From assembly GCF_000156395.1 (NCBI RefSeq), contig NZ_GG703819.1:539218-603217 (forward strand): a stretch of DNA of 64,000 bases, in the 5' to 3' direction. Below the pieces are notes generated by a model. That model saw nothing but the letters and a program-made list of their open reading frames with translations, did no database searches and was not told the DNA's origin. The number at the start of each line of letters is the position of its first letter. The stretch's first letter is position 1. The DNA comes from Providencia rustigianii DSM 4541 (GTDB lineage Bacteria > Pseudomonadota > Gammaproteobacteria > Enterobacterales > Enterobacteriaceae). Both the position numbers and the translations under genes were made by a program. Below are positions 36,516 through 45,774 of the stretch, piece by piece.

Positions 36516-37250
36516 TTATTTTTTGCGATCCTTCGCGTCTTGCTCAACTTCCTGTTTCCATTCCTCTGATATTGGTGCGGCATTCTGTTTTGCTTCTACG
36601 GCTTTATTCACCGCTTTATAGGCTTTACCGTAACCGGTATCATCCTGAACATATCCGGTGGCGTTAGAACTTTTAATTCCGATATTATTCGCTTCTGAAA
36701 TCGCATCAATATTGGCGCCAAGGAAAATAAAGTCCCAATTGTCTTCCGTTTCGGCAGACTTAATCATCGATTTAATTTTTTCTTGGCTATATTCACGGCT
36801 GCTATTTTCCTCGCCATCAGTAATAATCACGAATAACACATTATTGTTCTTCGTGATTTTGCGATTCTCGCGCATTTTTACAATGCTATTCCCGATCGCA
36901 TCTAATAACGCTGTATTTCCACCGACTTGATAATCATCAAGCGTAATATTTTTAACTTTATCAATAGGTTCTCTATTATGTAGCAAGCTAGTTTTGTTAT
37001 TGAATAAAATGGTGGTGATAAATGTTTTGTTTGATTTATTTCTGTTTTCGGTTAATACGCTATTGTATCCACCAATGGTGTCTGATTCGAAGCCGGACAT
37101 TGATCCACTTTTATCCAAGATGAACACTAAATCTAAAACCTCAGAATCTTTCTTAGGTTCAACTATGGATTTACTGCTTGATACACTAGAAAAGAGTAAT
37201 AAAAAAGCGGTCGATATCACTGTCCAAAATGACGTCTTAGATAAACTCAT
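36516..37250 (-). CDS. Secreted von Willebrand factor A-domain protein
   Basis: A 244-aa protein with an N-terminal signal (TSFWTVISTAFLLLFSSVSSS) and a single VWA domain. The metal-ion-dependent adhesion site is complete: DKSGSMSG (DxSxS), Thr in GGNTALLDAI and Asp in ITDGEENSS. A Lys/Glu-rich tail follows. It probably binds a periplasmic or surface partner; which one is unknown. It is followed upstream by a lipoprotein gene on the same strand, 142 bp away, and converges on efeB. Confidence 0.78.
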   Translation of the reverse strand: MSLSKTSFWTVISTAFLLLFSSVSSSKSIVEPKKDSEVLDLVFILDKSGSMSGFESDTIGGYNSVLTENRNKSNKTFITTILFNNKTSLLHNREPIDKVKNITLDDYQVGGNTALLDAIGNSIVKMRENRKITKNNNVLFVIITDGEENSSREYSQEKIKSMIKSAETEDNWDFIFLGANIDAISEANNIGIKSSNATGYVQDDTGYGKAYKAVNKAVEAKQNAAPISEEWKQEVEQDAKDRKK

Positions 37251-37392
37251 CAGCTAGCCCCTTATGATAATATCTCGATGAAATTATCCTCTATCTTCCT
37301 TGTTTATGCGGGATATCAAATAAGATTACTCTGTTTGTTTTATAAGCAAATTCTTAAATTTATTCATACTGAAGGGGATTACATCAATAGAC

Positions 37393-38280
37393 CTACTTCA
37401 CCCAAACACCATAGTTACGAAGTTGATTTATCTCTTGAATAAACTCATTTAGCTTGATGTATTCAGTCGGTACGTTACTGGATGGACTTTCCGAATAGCT
37501 TTCCACTAAACTCACAATCAGCTGGTGATATTGTTTATTTAAATCCTGATGAATATCGACTTTATTTGACTGTTTCAATTGCTGAGTTAAATCAATAATA
37601 TTTTGAGCAATAGACTGAACTTGCGGATCTTCAAATTTCACATCAGGAATTTGGTAACTTAAATTAATATTTAGCGAATTATTGTTTTCATTAAACTCTG
37701 TTTTTGGAACTAAATTTTTATCGTATACATTTGCAAAATATTCAATTAATTCTGCCTGATCAAAACATTTAGATTTAATATCTTCTTGTTTATTTGGATT
37801 ATTTTTAGGCTCAGGGTATGGCTTTCCAATGGGATAAGTACATCTTAATATGTTGCCATCAATCACCGTGGCATTCGTGCTTTTAATGGGCAAATTTAAC
37901 TCATGACCATAGATGGTTACATCGCGGCTAGCAGGTTGATAACCTTTATTTTTTTCATCATTAGAATAGACTTCTGATAAGGCATAATAGACCCCATGAT
38001 GAGGGTTTAAAATCCCACCAGAATTATGTTCATATACCATAAATTGGGTGACATTACCGGATTCGTCTTCCAATCGATGTTCGCCACTCGTTAACGTTAT
38101 AGTCCCAAACTGGCGTGGCTCCACCTGATAATCTTTGCCATCTACTTTAAATGAAAAAGCCTGCTCTGTTGGATTACTATAATAAAATTTCCCTTTATTC
38201 CCGACAATATCGAAGCCATCACACGCGGTTAGCAACATCATTGCCGCCGTGAAGAAACTTATTTTCAATATAGTTTTCAT
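37393..38280 (-). CDS. Uncharacterised lipoprotein
   Basis: A 295-aa protein. MKTILKISFFTAAMMLLTAC is a lipoprotein signal peptide with lipobox LTAC (Cys20), then DGFDIVG; Asp at +2 could favour inner-membrane retention. The mature part begins with a beta-rich segment (GKFYYSNPTEQAFSFKVDGKDYQVEPRQFGTITL) and ends in helical Gln/Asn-rich sequence. ATG 38280 has GGGGG just upstream; an in-frame extension of 20 codons would bury the signal. No function recognised. Confidence 0.75.
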   Translation of the reverse strand: MKTILKISFFTAAMMLLTACDGFDIVGNKGKFYYSNPTEQAFSFKVDGKDYQVEPRQFGTITLTSGEHRLEDESGNVTQFMVYEHNSGGILNPHHGVYYALSEVYSNDEKNKGYQPASRDVTIYGHELNLPIKSTNATVIDGNILRCTYPIGKPYPEPKNNPNKQEDIKSKCFDQAELIEYFANVYDKNLVPKTEFNENNNSLNINLSYQIPDVKFEDPQVQSIAQNIIDLTQQLKQSNKVDIHQDLNKQYHQLIVSLVESYSESPSSNVPTEYIKLNEFIQEINQLRNYGVWVK

Positions 38281-38455
38281 TAATCCCCCCAACATCCCAT
38301 TAATTTTTTCAATAAAATAGATACAATAAGTCAAGGGCAATAATCTTATTCATTTTAATAAAATTATTTTTACTATAAGTGCTTTCAACTCTTTATCATT
38401 GTAAAACTAAATAATAATAGATAAATATGAAAACTAACTAATAAACTAGCTTAAT

Positions 38456-39391
38456 TTAAGGCTTATCCGTGTGATTACTGCGTAACACTTTTAATAATAA
38501 CTGAAACACAGATTCCATCATGGGTGTCAGTATCTGACTATTGCGCATTAATGATATTGATCGCGTTAATGCAGGCTGCTGCAACTGTAAAACGTTAAGG
38601 TCTGGATCCCGCAAATGTACCGTATATAACTGAGGTAAAATTCCGATAGCCAGTTTTGATCTCACTAATCCATACAAGGTTTCAATATAGTCGACTTGAT
38701 AGCGAATGCGAGTATTAAGCCGATTACTTTCAATGGTTGCCGTCACCAAACGGTTAATATTGCCTTTGGAAAATATCGCAATATCTCGATGATTTAAATG
38801 CTTCCAAGGTAGATGAAACTCATTCTCCGTCAGAATTTCATCTCGATGAGCGACCACAACAAATGGGTCATCTTGCAATGGATATAACGTTAACTCCGCA
38901 GGTACCGAACTATCCATAACGCCAATACCAAAATCGATTTCATTGTTAACTAACTTATTGATCAACGAGTCATTGGTTTGATCATAGAATTCCACATTGA
39001 GTCGAGGAAAATGCTGGCTAAGTTGCTGCGGAATTAACGGAAACAGCAGAGAACTCACGGAAGGAACTAGCCCAATACGTAATGTTCCATCTCCCCCCTC
39101 TTCGATAATTTTTTGGATATCACTAAACCCACGCTGAGACACACTTAAAATTCGCTCTGCGTGAGGCAAAATAGCCGCACCTAACTCAGTGAGCGTAACC
39201 GATGCGGCGGTTCGATTAATCAGCCTACCTCCAATGATGGTTTCAACTTGTCGCAATGCGCTACTTAGAGCCGGCTGACTGACCGCAAGACGGTTAGCTG
39301 TTTCCGTAAAATGACGCAAGTGAGCTAACGTCACAAAGTATTGGAGCTGCTTTAACGTAAGTGCAGGAAGACGCTGCCAAGGCTGACTCAT
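38456..39391 (-). CDS. LysR-family regulator, probable controller of the adenine genes
   Basis: A 311-aa LysR-type regulator: N-terminal winged helix (LTLKQLQYFVTLAHLRHFTETANRLAVSQPALSSALRQVE, about residues 10-50) and a substrate-binding domain. GGGGAT supports the ATG. It is divergent from the adenine deaminase/permease operon with a palindrome in between, so local control of purine use is likely; the effector is unknown. Confidence 0.85.
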   Translation of the reverse strand: MSQPWQRLPALTLKQLQYFVTLAHLRHFTETANRLAVSQPALSSALRQVETIIGGRLINRTAASVTLTELGAAILPHAERILSVSQRGFSDIQKIIEEGGDGTLRIGLVPSVSSLLFPLIPQQLSQHFPRLNVEFYDQTNDSLINKLVNNEIDFGIGVMDSSVPAELTLYPLQDDPFVVVAHRDEILTENEFHLPWKHLNHRDIAIFSKGNINRLVTATIESNRLNTRIRYQVDYIETLYGLVRSKLAIGILPQLYTVHLRDPDLNVLQLQQPALTRSISLMRNSQILTPMMESVFQLLLKVLRSNHTDKP

Positions 39392-39462
39392 ACTGATATC
39401 CCCATTGAATCTGTTTGTTTTTATTATGATGATGGAGCTTATTATAACCTCTCTTTATGATG

Positions 39463-39477
39463 TGATAAATTTTATCA
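39463..39477. promoter_or_regulatory. Palindrome in the lysR-ade intergenic region
   Basis: TGATAAA-T-TTTATCA, perfect 7-bp arms, starting with T and ending with A as LysR boxes do. It is a candidate site for the divergent LysR protein. Confidence 0.5.
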
Positions 39478-39480
39478 TCT

Positions 39481-39496
39481 TGGCAAACGTTTGCGC
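39481..39496. promoter_or_regulatory. PurR-like operator upstream of ade
   Basis: Contains the uninterrupted PurR core GCAAACGTTTGC (39483-39494) plus one flanking consensus G, 13 of 16 consensus positions. It lies 44 bases before the adenine deaminase start. Confidence 0.7.
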
Positions 39497-39539
39497 ACCC
39501 CATAAAGTAACCAACATTAATCCGCAGTGATGGTATTTT

Positions 39540-41348
39540 ATGAAGCTAACAACGCAAACTCGACGTCGTGCTATACAGGCAGCTAAAGGCGAAATTCCTT
39601 TTGACCTGTTACTCACTAAAGCCAATATTATTGACATGGTGACTGGGGAAATTCGTCCTGCTGATGTCGGTATTACCGATGGCCTTATTGCCAGTGTTCA
39701 CCCTACAGGTAGCCGCGATGATAGCCATGAAACCCATGATTTATCCGGCTTATATCTCTCGCCTGGCTTTATTGATACCCATGTTCACTTAGAAAGTTCT
39801 CATCTGCCCCCAGCTCGCTATGCCGAAATCGTGCTCACTCAAGGAACCACCGCCGTATTCTGGGATCCCCATGAATTGGCGAATGTGCTGGGCTTAGAGG
39901 GCGTTCGTTATGCCATTGATTCCAGTCGTAATCTCCCGTTAGACGTGATGGTTGCAGCTCCCTCTTCTGTTCCTTCAACTCCCGGATTAGAAATGTCGGG
40001 GGCAGACTTTGCCGGACAAGAGATGACCACCATGCTGAGTTGGCCGGAAGTTCGTGGGGTTGCAGAAGTCATGGACATGTTCGGTGTACTCAATGGTAGT
40101 GAACGCATGGAAGAGATCCTCGATGCTGGCTTAAGTTCCGGAAAAATCATTGAAGGTCATGCTAGGGGATTAAAAGGCGCAGATTTACAAGCTTATCTAG
40201 CTGCAGGCGTCACCTCCGATCACGAATTAACTTCGGCGGAAGATGCGCTTGAAAAACTCCGAGCTGGACTCACATTAGAGATCCGCGGTTCACACCCTTA
40301 TTTACTGCCAGATATTGTCGCCGCATTACAAACACTGCCTCATTTATCGTCGCAGATTACTGTCTGCACCGATGATGTTCCTCCTGATATTCTGATCGAG
40401 AAAGGAGGGATCATTGCACTGTTAAACTTGCTGATTGAGCATGGAATGAAAGCCACAGATGTTTTACGTTTTGCAACTCTAAATGGCGCTATTCGCTTAC
40501 AACGCAACGATCTTGGGTTAATTGCAGCAGGACGCCGTGCCAACTTAGTGGTACTCGATTCACTCAATACCTTAGAAGCTCACCGAGTCTATGTAGCCGG
40601 AAAAATGATCGCTCAAAAAGGGCAATTAATCGATCCTCTCGCCGTCCCTAGCGATGTCTTACCGCCACGAGATACTATGCATCTATCTCCAATTCGCACC
40701 CAAGATTGCCAATTACGGCTCACTGATATTAACAATGGTACCGCACGCCTACGCCATATTAGTGGCGCTCGATTTACTCAATGGGGAGAAGTTGACGTTC
40801 AAATTGAGAATGGCATCGTACAACTTCCTGATGAGTTCAGTTTAATTCGCGTTCAGCATCGTCATGGTCGCCATCAATCTGAGCCTCAAATGGCCTTACT
40901 CAAAGGTTGGGGAGAATTACGTGGTGCGATTGCCACCAGCTATTCTCATGATTCTCATAACCTTGTTGTACTAGGACGCGATCCCGAAGATATGGCAATC
41001 GCAGCCAACTTGCTTATCGAAAGTGGTGGCGGTATGGCTTTAGTGCAAAATGGCAAAATTCTAGCACATGTGGCTATGCCCATTGCAGGTATGCTATCCG
41101 ATTTACCTGCCCCAGAATTAGCGGCTCAATTTCGCCGGTTACGGGAATTAAGCCATCAAATTGCCGATTGGGAGCCACCTTATCGAGTCTTTAAAGCGAT
41201 TGAAGGCACTTGCCTTGCTTGTAATGCAGGTCCTCATTTAACCGATTTAGGACTAACATGCGGCACGACACGTCAAATTGTTGATGCCGTTTTACAACGT
41301 CACGAACAAACCCAAAATACCAATAATAATGATAGGAGCGCCAATTAA
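39540..41348 (+). CDS. ade: Adenine deaminase
   Basis: Converts adenine to hypoxanthine and ammonia. The 602-aa amidohydrolase has the metal-binding GFIDTHVHLESS (HxH), the EGHARGLKG and SDHELTS histidines and CTDDVPPD, in the spacing of bacterial Ade (YicP). It is followed, with a one-base TAATG overlap, by a purine permease, and its product hypoxanthine could be salvaged by the hpt gene near the window start. The Shine-Dalgarno is weak. PurR and LysR sites lie upstream. Confidence 0.94.
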   Translation: MKLTTQTRRRAIQAAKGEIPFDLLLTKANIIDMVTGEIRPADVGITDGLIASVHPTGSRDDSHETHDLSGLYLSPGFIDTHVHLESSHLPPARYAEIVLTQGTTAVFWDPHELANVLGLEGVRYAIDSSRNLPLDVMVAAPSSVPSTPGLEMSGADFAGQEMTTMLSWPEVRGVAEVMDMFGVLNGSERMEEILDAGLSSGKIIEGHARGLKGADLQAYLAAGVTSDHELTSAEDALEKLRAGLTLEIRGSHPYLLPDIVAALQTLPHLSSQITVCTDDVPPDILIEKGGIIALLNLLIEHGMKATDVLRFATLNGAIRLQRNDLGLIAAGRRANLVVLDSLNTLEAHRVYVAGKMIAQKGQLIDPLAVPSDVLPPRDTMHLSPIRTQDCQLRLTDINNGTARLRHISGARFTQWGEVDVQIENGIVQLPDEFSLIRVQHRHGRHQSEPQMALLKGWGELRGAIATSYSHDSHNLVVLGRDPEDMAIAANLLIESGGGMALVQNGKILAHVAMPIAGMLSDLPAPELAAQFRRLRELSHQIADWEPPYRVFKAIEGTCLACNAGPHLTDLGLTCGTTRQIVDAVLQRHEQTQNTNNNDRSAN

Positions 41349-42688
41349 TGGCTAATCATTCTCATCAGCCAACATCAGGGAGTTGGTTGGAAAAACGTTT
41401 TGCTTTACGTGAGCGTGGAAGTTCCGTGAAAACAGAATGTTTAGCAGGCATAACCGGCTTTCTTGCTGCCGCTTATTTGCTAGTCGTCATTCCGGGTTTA
41501 CTGGCAGTTGGTGGCATGGATAAAGGTGCGGCTACCACGGGAACCATCATTGTATTTGTTCTCGCTAGCCTACTCATGGCGTTCTATGCAAACTTACCTT
41601 TTATTGTCGGCCCCGGAATCGGCGGCTCCGTTTTGGTCGGGATCACCCTTGCGGGTAGCGAAGGAATTGATTGGCAAATTGGTTTAGGAATAGCATGTTG
41701 GTCAGGAATTCTATTTTTCTTGCTCACCAAATTTGGGCTGCGTGAGGTTGTCACTCGCTCTGTACCACAATCGATTAAACTTGGATTAACTGCATCGATT
41801 GGCTTATTTGTTGCCATTCTCGGTTTTCGTAATGCGGGTTTAGTATTAGCCAATCCGAAAACTAACGCATTAATGCTGGGAGATTTTATGTCTCCGGGAG
41901 CATTAGTCGCACTGTCTGGATTCTTTGTCGCCATCGCCTTACAAGCTCGTCGTATTCCGGGTAGCATTCTCTGGGCGATATTATTTGCCACTATTTTAGG
42001 TATCCCATTTGGCGTCACTAAATTACCCGAGAGCTTTATCGGGATCCCACATTCTGTGGCTCCGGTACTGGGGCAAGTCGATTTAATTGGCGCCTTAAAT
42101 ATTGCATTCCTACCGTTTTTATTTGTATTCTTTGCTGCGGAATTTTTCTCCACGATGGGTACGACATTAGCCGTTGGTGGTGAAGCCGGTCTATTAGATA
42201 AAGAAGGCAATATGCCAAATATCAACCGCCCGTTTATTGTTGATTCTATCGCAGCGGCACTGGGACCATTAGTGGGGATTCCTGCAGCAACTGCATTAAT
42301 TGAATCTTCAGCTGCGGCTGAAGCTGGCGGTAAAACAGGCATGACCGCCTTAGCGGCAGCGTTTATGTTCCTGTTAATGTTATTATTTACCCCAGTGGCA
42401 TTAATGATCCCAGCACAAGCAACTGCACCGGCCTTAATTCTTATCGGCTTAAATATGTTTAGCGGATTACGTAAAGTGGATTTAGGGAATTTCACTGACG
42501 GCTTGCCCGTTCTGATGATGGTGATGATTACGCTTATTGCCAATAGCTTTGGTACAGGGATCGCCGGCGGGTTACTGTTCTATATCTTAATTAAAGCCGT
42601 TGCAGGAAAATGGCGCGAAATCCCAATTAGCTTGTGGATCCTCGCCATCCCACTCGTGTATTACTTCTCGACGCTAGTGAAGCACTAG
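41348..42688 (+). CDS. NCS2-family purine permease (AdeP/AdeQ-like)
   Basis: A 446-aa inner-membrane transporter of the AzgA-like NCS2 branch, with about twelve membrane segments, N-terminal FALRERGSSVKTECLAGITGFLAAAYLLVVIPG and the conserved FFAAEFFSTMGTTLAVGGEAG and ATALIESSAAAEAGGKTG blocks typical of adenine permeases AdeP and AdeQ. Coupling to adenine deaminase supports adenine import. A terminator follows. A long antisense frame across it is a composition artefact. Confidence 0.92.
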   Translation: MANHSHQPTSGSWLEKRFALRERGSSVKTECLAGITGFLAAAYLLVVIPGLLAVGGMDKGAATTGTIIVFVLASLLMAFYANLPFIVGPGIGGSVLVGITLAGSEGIDWQIGLGIACWSGILFFLLTKFGLREVVTRSVPQSIKLGLTASIGLFVAILGFRNAGLVLANPKTNALMLGDFMSPGALVALSGFFVAIALQARRIPGSILWAILFATILGIPFGVTKLPESFIGIPHSVAPVLGQVDLIGALNIAFLPFLFVFFAAEFFSTMGTTLAVGGEAGLLDKEGNMPNINRPFIVDSIAAALGPLVGIPAATALIESSAAAEAGGKTGMTALAAAFMFLLMLLFTPVALMIPAQATAPALILIGLNMFSGLRKVDLGNFTDGLPVLMMVMITLIANSFGTGIAGGLLFYILIKAVAGKWREIPISLWILAIPLVYYFSTLVKH

Positions 42689-42706
42689 GCTTCCATTCAA
42701 AATAAG

Positions 42707-42745
42707 AAAACCCCTACGTAAGCTATTAACTAACCTAGGGGTTTT
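42707..42745 (+). terminator. Terminator of the ade operon
   Basis: AAAACCCCTA / TAGGGGTTTT, 10-bp stem with a 19-base loop and T-rich end; it may serve the opposing higA gene too. Confidence 0.75.
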
Positions 42746-42782
42746 ATAAAAAAGACTCAAAAGAAAGTCTACAAAGAAATAA

Positions 42783-43067
42783 TCAGCTAGTTGCTAATAT
42801 TTTAAATAAAGCTGGATTGTTTTTTATTGCAATTAAGACTTTAGCCGCCAGCCCTGTTGGATTTCGTCTTTTTAGTTCCCAACTTTTAATCGTATCAATA
42901 CTGGTTCCTAATGCATTCGCTAATTCACTTTGTGAAACATTAAGCTGTTCTCTAATCGCTTTAACATCAGCAACTTCATAATAGGTAATTTTTGATGCTG
43001 CTTTCTCACCATTTTTAATCTCAACGGCTTCTTCCAAAGATGTTTTTAGTTCATTAAAGAAACTCAT
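42783..43067 (-). CDS. HigA/XRE-type antitoxin
   Basis: A 94-aa helix-turn-helix protein (VKAIREQLNVSQSELANALGTSIDTIKSWELKRRNPTGLAAKVL) of the HigA type with a short N-terminal segment. Start ATG 43067 is preceded by GAGGTG; it follows the toxin stop by one base. It should neutralise the toxin and, with it, repress the pair through the palindromes at 43424. Toxin-first order is typical of higBA. Confidence 0.85.
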   Translation of the reverse strand: MSFFNELKTSLEEAVEIKNGEKAASKITYYEVADVKAIREQLNVSQSELANALGTSIDTIKSWELKRRNPTGLAAKVLIAIKNNPALFKILATS

Positions 43068-43068
43068 G

Positions 43069-43401
43069 TTACACCTCACCTTTTAGTATTTTTGTTACCT
43101 TTTTCAATGCGATTTTTTCTTCATCCGTTAAACTATCTTTCATATTCTTTGGATAAGCCATTATCAGGTAGATAATTTCCTTGGTAGCTAAAAAGTAAAT
43201 AACCCTAGCGCTGCCGCTTTTACCTTGGCTACCTATTGCCATCCTCATTTTTCTTATTCCACCAGTCCCTTGTATTATATCGCCTTTTTCAGGTCTACCT
43301 ATGAGTTCATTTTGTAATATCCTTAATTCCTCATCGGTAGCTATCTGCTTAATTTGTCGCGTAAAAATAGATGTTTCGATAAATTTTATTCCATGGCTCA
43401 C
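43069..43401 (-). CDS. RelE/HigB-type toxin
   Basis: A 110-aa protein of the RelE/ParE superfamily (HigB-like), with FIETSIFTRQIKQI, GDIIQGTGGIRKMRMAIGSQGKSGSARVIYFLATKEIIYLIMAYPKN: the basic beta-hairpin and final strand of mRNA-interferase-type toxins. GTG 43401 has GAGGG just upstream; an extension to 43452 would run through the operator. It should cleave mRNA at the ribosome and be held inactive by the downstream antitoxin. Confidence 0.83.
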   Translation of the reverse strand: MSHGIKFIETSIFTRQIKQIATDEELRILQNELIGRPEKGDIIQGTGGIRKMRMAIGSQGKSGSARVIYFLATKEIIYLIMAYPKNMKDSLTDEEKIALKKVTKILKGEV

Positions 43402-43423
43402 GATGTTCCCTCTGTGATGACCC

Positions 43424-43449
43424 GTACACAAAAAGTGTACACTGTACAC
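43424..43449. promoter_or_regulatory. Operator of the toxin-antitoxin pair
   Basis: Three GTACAC/GTGTAC half-sites: GTACAC-AAAAA-GTGTAC-ACT-GTACAC, forming two overlapping perfect palindromes 23 bases or more upstream of the toxin start. Confidence 0.7.
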
Positions 43450-43536
43450 CATCAGGCGTCAATGTGAGGCAAATACCATACCAGTCCTCCGGTAATTAGA
43501 TAATTACCGGGGGACTTTAGAATTTAGAGTCATGAA

Positions 43537-45168
43537 TCAAATCAATGGTGGAATTTGGGGTAAGATAGGCACTTCAATGACCGTAGGTCCTTGGCGCTTA
43601 TAAGCCTCTTTGCAAGCTTGCTGAACTTCCTCAACCGTCGTGGCTTTCACTGCGGTACAGCCATAACCTTTACCCAGCGCGACAATATCTAAGTTAGGAA
43701 TATCCAAACCCGGTACACCTGGCGTTTCTTCTAAAACAGCGAAAGATTTTAAAATCGCGTACTCGCTATTTCGCGGGATCACAAACACAATGGGTAAATT
43801 ATGTTGTGCTGCGCTCCATAAACCCTGAATGGAATATTGCATCGAACCATCGCCGATAATCGATAATACAGGGCGATTTCTACCGCTATCCCTTTCTGCT
43901 AATGCAATACCCACACTTGCAGGTAAATTCCAGCCTAATGAACCGCTGGCAAAGGTATAGAAAGAATCAGGATGTTCAATAGGCCATTCACGATGTAGCT
44001 CCCCTAAGTTGGATGGTGATTCCTCAACTAAAACCGTTTCTTTCGGAGAAACTTCTCGCAATGCACGGAATAATTGAGCCGCACTCAAGGTGGTTGCGTT
44101 ATTTACGGTCTCTGGCGCGGCTGGATATGGCGCCATACCATGTGGCTGTTTCACCACCTTAGCTTGAGAAGCCGCTCTCGCTGACACCAACTGAGTTAAC
44201 CCTTCAACAGCTAATACTGCGTCACTTAGCATGCTGTCCCCAACAGGCGCTCTTCCTACCTCTATTGGATCATCCGTAATATGCAACAGGCGCAGCCCGT
44301 CCGGTAAATATTCACCCGCGACATAAGGGTAATAACGGAAAACAGGCGCGCCAATAATGAGCGCTAAATCATGTCCTTTTAACTTATCTGCTAAAGGTTG
44401 GATCGCAAAAGGTAAGCCACCAGCATAGAGCGGATGTGTTTCTGGGAATGGAGGGCGCTCTGATGCGGGTGCCGCCCAAACAGGGATATTCAATTTTTCT
44501 GCCAGAGCAATACCGGCATCCCACCCCTGCCCCCTAGCAATAGCAGAACCGTAGATTAATACCGGATTCTTAGCCTGTGATAAGACATCAGCAAAGGATT
44601 TTAAACGGATAGGATCATACCCTATACGCTCAGAAACGGTACGAACAACAGCAGCGTCCTTCTCGGCAGGTTTATCCCAATCATCAAGAGGAATTGAAAG
44701 AAATACAGGCCCCGCAGGTGGCTGTAATGCCATCGCATAAGCACGCATAAATGCGGCAGGGACATCTTCAGCTCGTGCTGGTTGATAACTCCATTTGACC
44801 CATGGCTTGGGTAAATTTTCTGGCTCTATGTTGGTTAACCAAGGTTCCATAAGTAACATTTCACGGGTTTGGTTTCCTGCCGTAATAATTAAAGGCGTAC
44901 GGTTCATATATGCCGTTAAAATATTACTCATCCCATTACTTAATCCCGCCGAGGTGTGCAAATTGACCATTGCGACTTTGCGCATGCCTTGGGCGTAACC
45001 ATCCGCAGCAGCTACCGCTGAGGCTTCGTGTAATGTCTGAATATAACGAAAATCACTCGGAAAATCTTTTAAAAATGTCTCTTCCGTCGAGCCCGGGTTA
45101 CCAAAAATTGTCGTGATATCTAGCTCACGTAATAGGTCAAAGGTTACTTGGCGAATGGTTTTCTTCAT
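43537..45168 (-). CDS. mdlC: ThDP-dependent decarboxylase, benzoylformate decarboxylase-like
   Basis: A 543-aa thiamine-diphosphate enzyme. It keeps Ser27 (GNPGSTEE), Glu48 (HEASAV) and His71 (NLHTSAG), equivalent to Ser26, Glu47 and His70 of Pseudomonas benzoylformate decarboxylase, and the cofactor motif GDGSMQYS. The second catalytic His (His281 in RYHQY) is Tyr280 here (RYYPY), and the NNGTYG segment reads PRNSEYAIL, so the substrate may not be benzoylformate. It is single, with no mandelate genes nearby; divergent from gltS across 679 bp. AGGGT precedes the ATG. Confidence 0.82.
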   Translation of the reverse strand: MKKTIRQVTFDLLRELDITTIFGNPGSTEETFLKDFPSDFRYIQTLHEASAVAAADGYAQGMRKVAMVNLHTSAGLSNGMSNILTAYMNRTPLIITAGNQTREMLLMEPWLTNIEPENLPKPWVKWSYQPARAEDVPAAFMRAYAMALQPPAGPVFLSIPLDDWDKPAEKDAAVVRTVSERIGYDPIRLKSFADVLSQAKNPVLIYGSAIARGQGWDAGIALAEKLNIPVWAAPASERPPFPETHPLYAGGLPFAIQPLADKLKGHDLALIIGAPVFRYYPYVAGEYLPDGLRLLHITDDPIEVGRAPVGDSMLSDAVLAVEGLTQLVSARAASQAKVVKQPHGMAPYPAAPETVNNATTLSAAQLFRALREVSPKETVLVEESPSNLGELHREWPIEHPDSFYTFASGSLGWNLPASVGIALAERDSGRNRPVLSIIGDGSMQYSIQGLWSAAQHNLPIVFVIPRNSEYAILKSFAVLEETPGVPGLDIPNLDIVALGKGYGCTAVKATTVEEVQQACKEAYKRQGPTVIEVPILPQIPPLI

Positions 45169-45718
45169 ATAAAAATACCCTAATCAAGATAGGTGGATAA
45201 TGCCCTCATCATAACCAATCCCCTAAATGAAAAACATTTCGCCAACAATAGTGAAAAGCTCACCGAATAAATAATTATTCTTATTATTTATATATAAAAC
45301 AAATCATTAGAAATTCATCATGTTTCGATGATAGAAATAAAATGGGAAAAAACACCATGGATTAAGATTTAATCCATATAAATAGGCTGAGTTATCTCAT
45401 AATATTGGCATTTATGTTATTACCCTTCGTTATTAACGTAAAAAATAACAATATTGGCTATCTCCCCCAACCACATTTGTTAATAGAATATTTTATGAAT
45501 TAGTTACTCATCACATTTCTCGCAATTGACGCGACTCGATTTCCCAACGTGTTTATCTCGCTCAGAGATAATTTCTTATAAGCAATTCTCTTTTCGTGAT
45601 TTAAAAGTAAAAACATAAAAATCAAATAATTAAAACACCCCCTCCTAATACTTTGTTTAAATAACATTCAAAATCAAATTTAAATCTATCGATAAAACGT
45701 ATTTTTCTAAACCATTTA

Positions 45719-45737
45719 GTTAACTAAAAGTTATAGC
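45719..45737. promoter_or_regulatory. Shared motif, copy 1 (upstream of gltS)
   Basis: GTTAACTAAAAGTTATAGC. It shares GTTAA-N2-AAAAGTTA with copies at 45757 and 48108; it lies 111 bases before the gltS start. Candidate site for the LysR regulator at 47244. Confidence 0.5.
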
Positions 45738-45756
45738 ACCCCAAACAAAACTCATT

Positions 45757-45774
45757 GTTAAACAAAAGTTAAGC
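45757..45774. promoter_or_regulatory. Shared motif, copy 2 (upstream of gltS)
   Basis: GTTAAACAAAAGTTAAGC, 38 bases downstream of copy 1 and 74 bases before the gltS start, the two-site arrangement common for LysR activators. Confidence 0.5.

Noticed and set aside
41584-42543. 319-codon open frame antisense to the purine permease
   Set aside because: Low-complexity Ala/Asn/Pro-rich translation with no domain; it is the shadow of a membrane-protein gene.
43489-43510. CCGGTAATTA / TAATTACCGG inverted repeat after the mdlC-like gene as a terminator
   Set aside because: Loop of two bases and no U tract on either strand; it may be a weak hairpin only.
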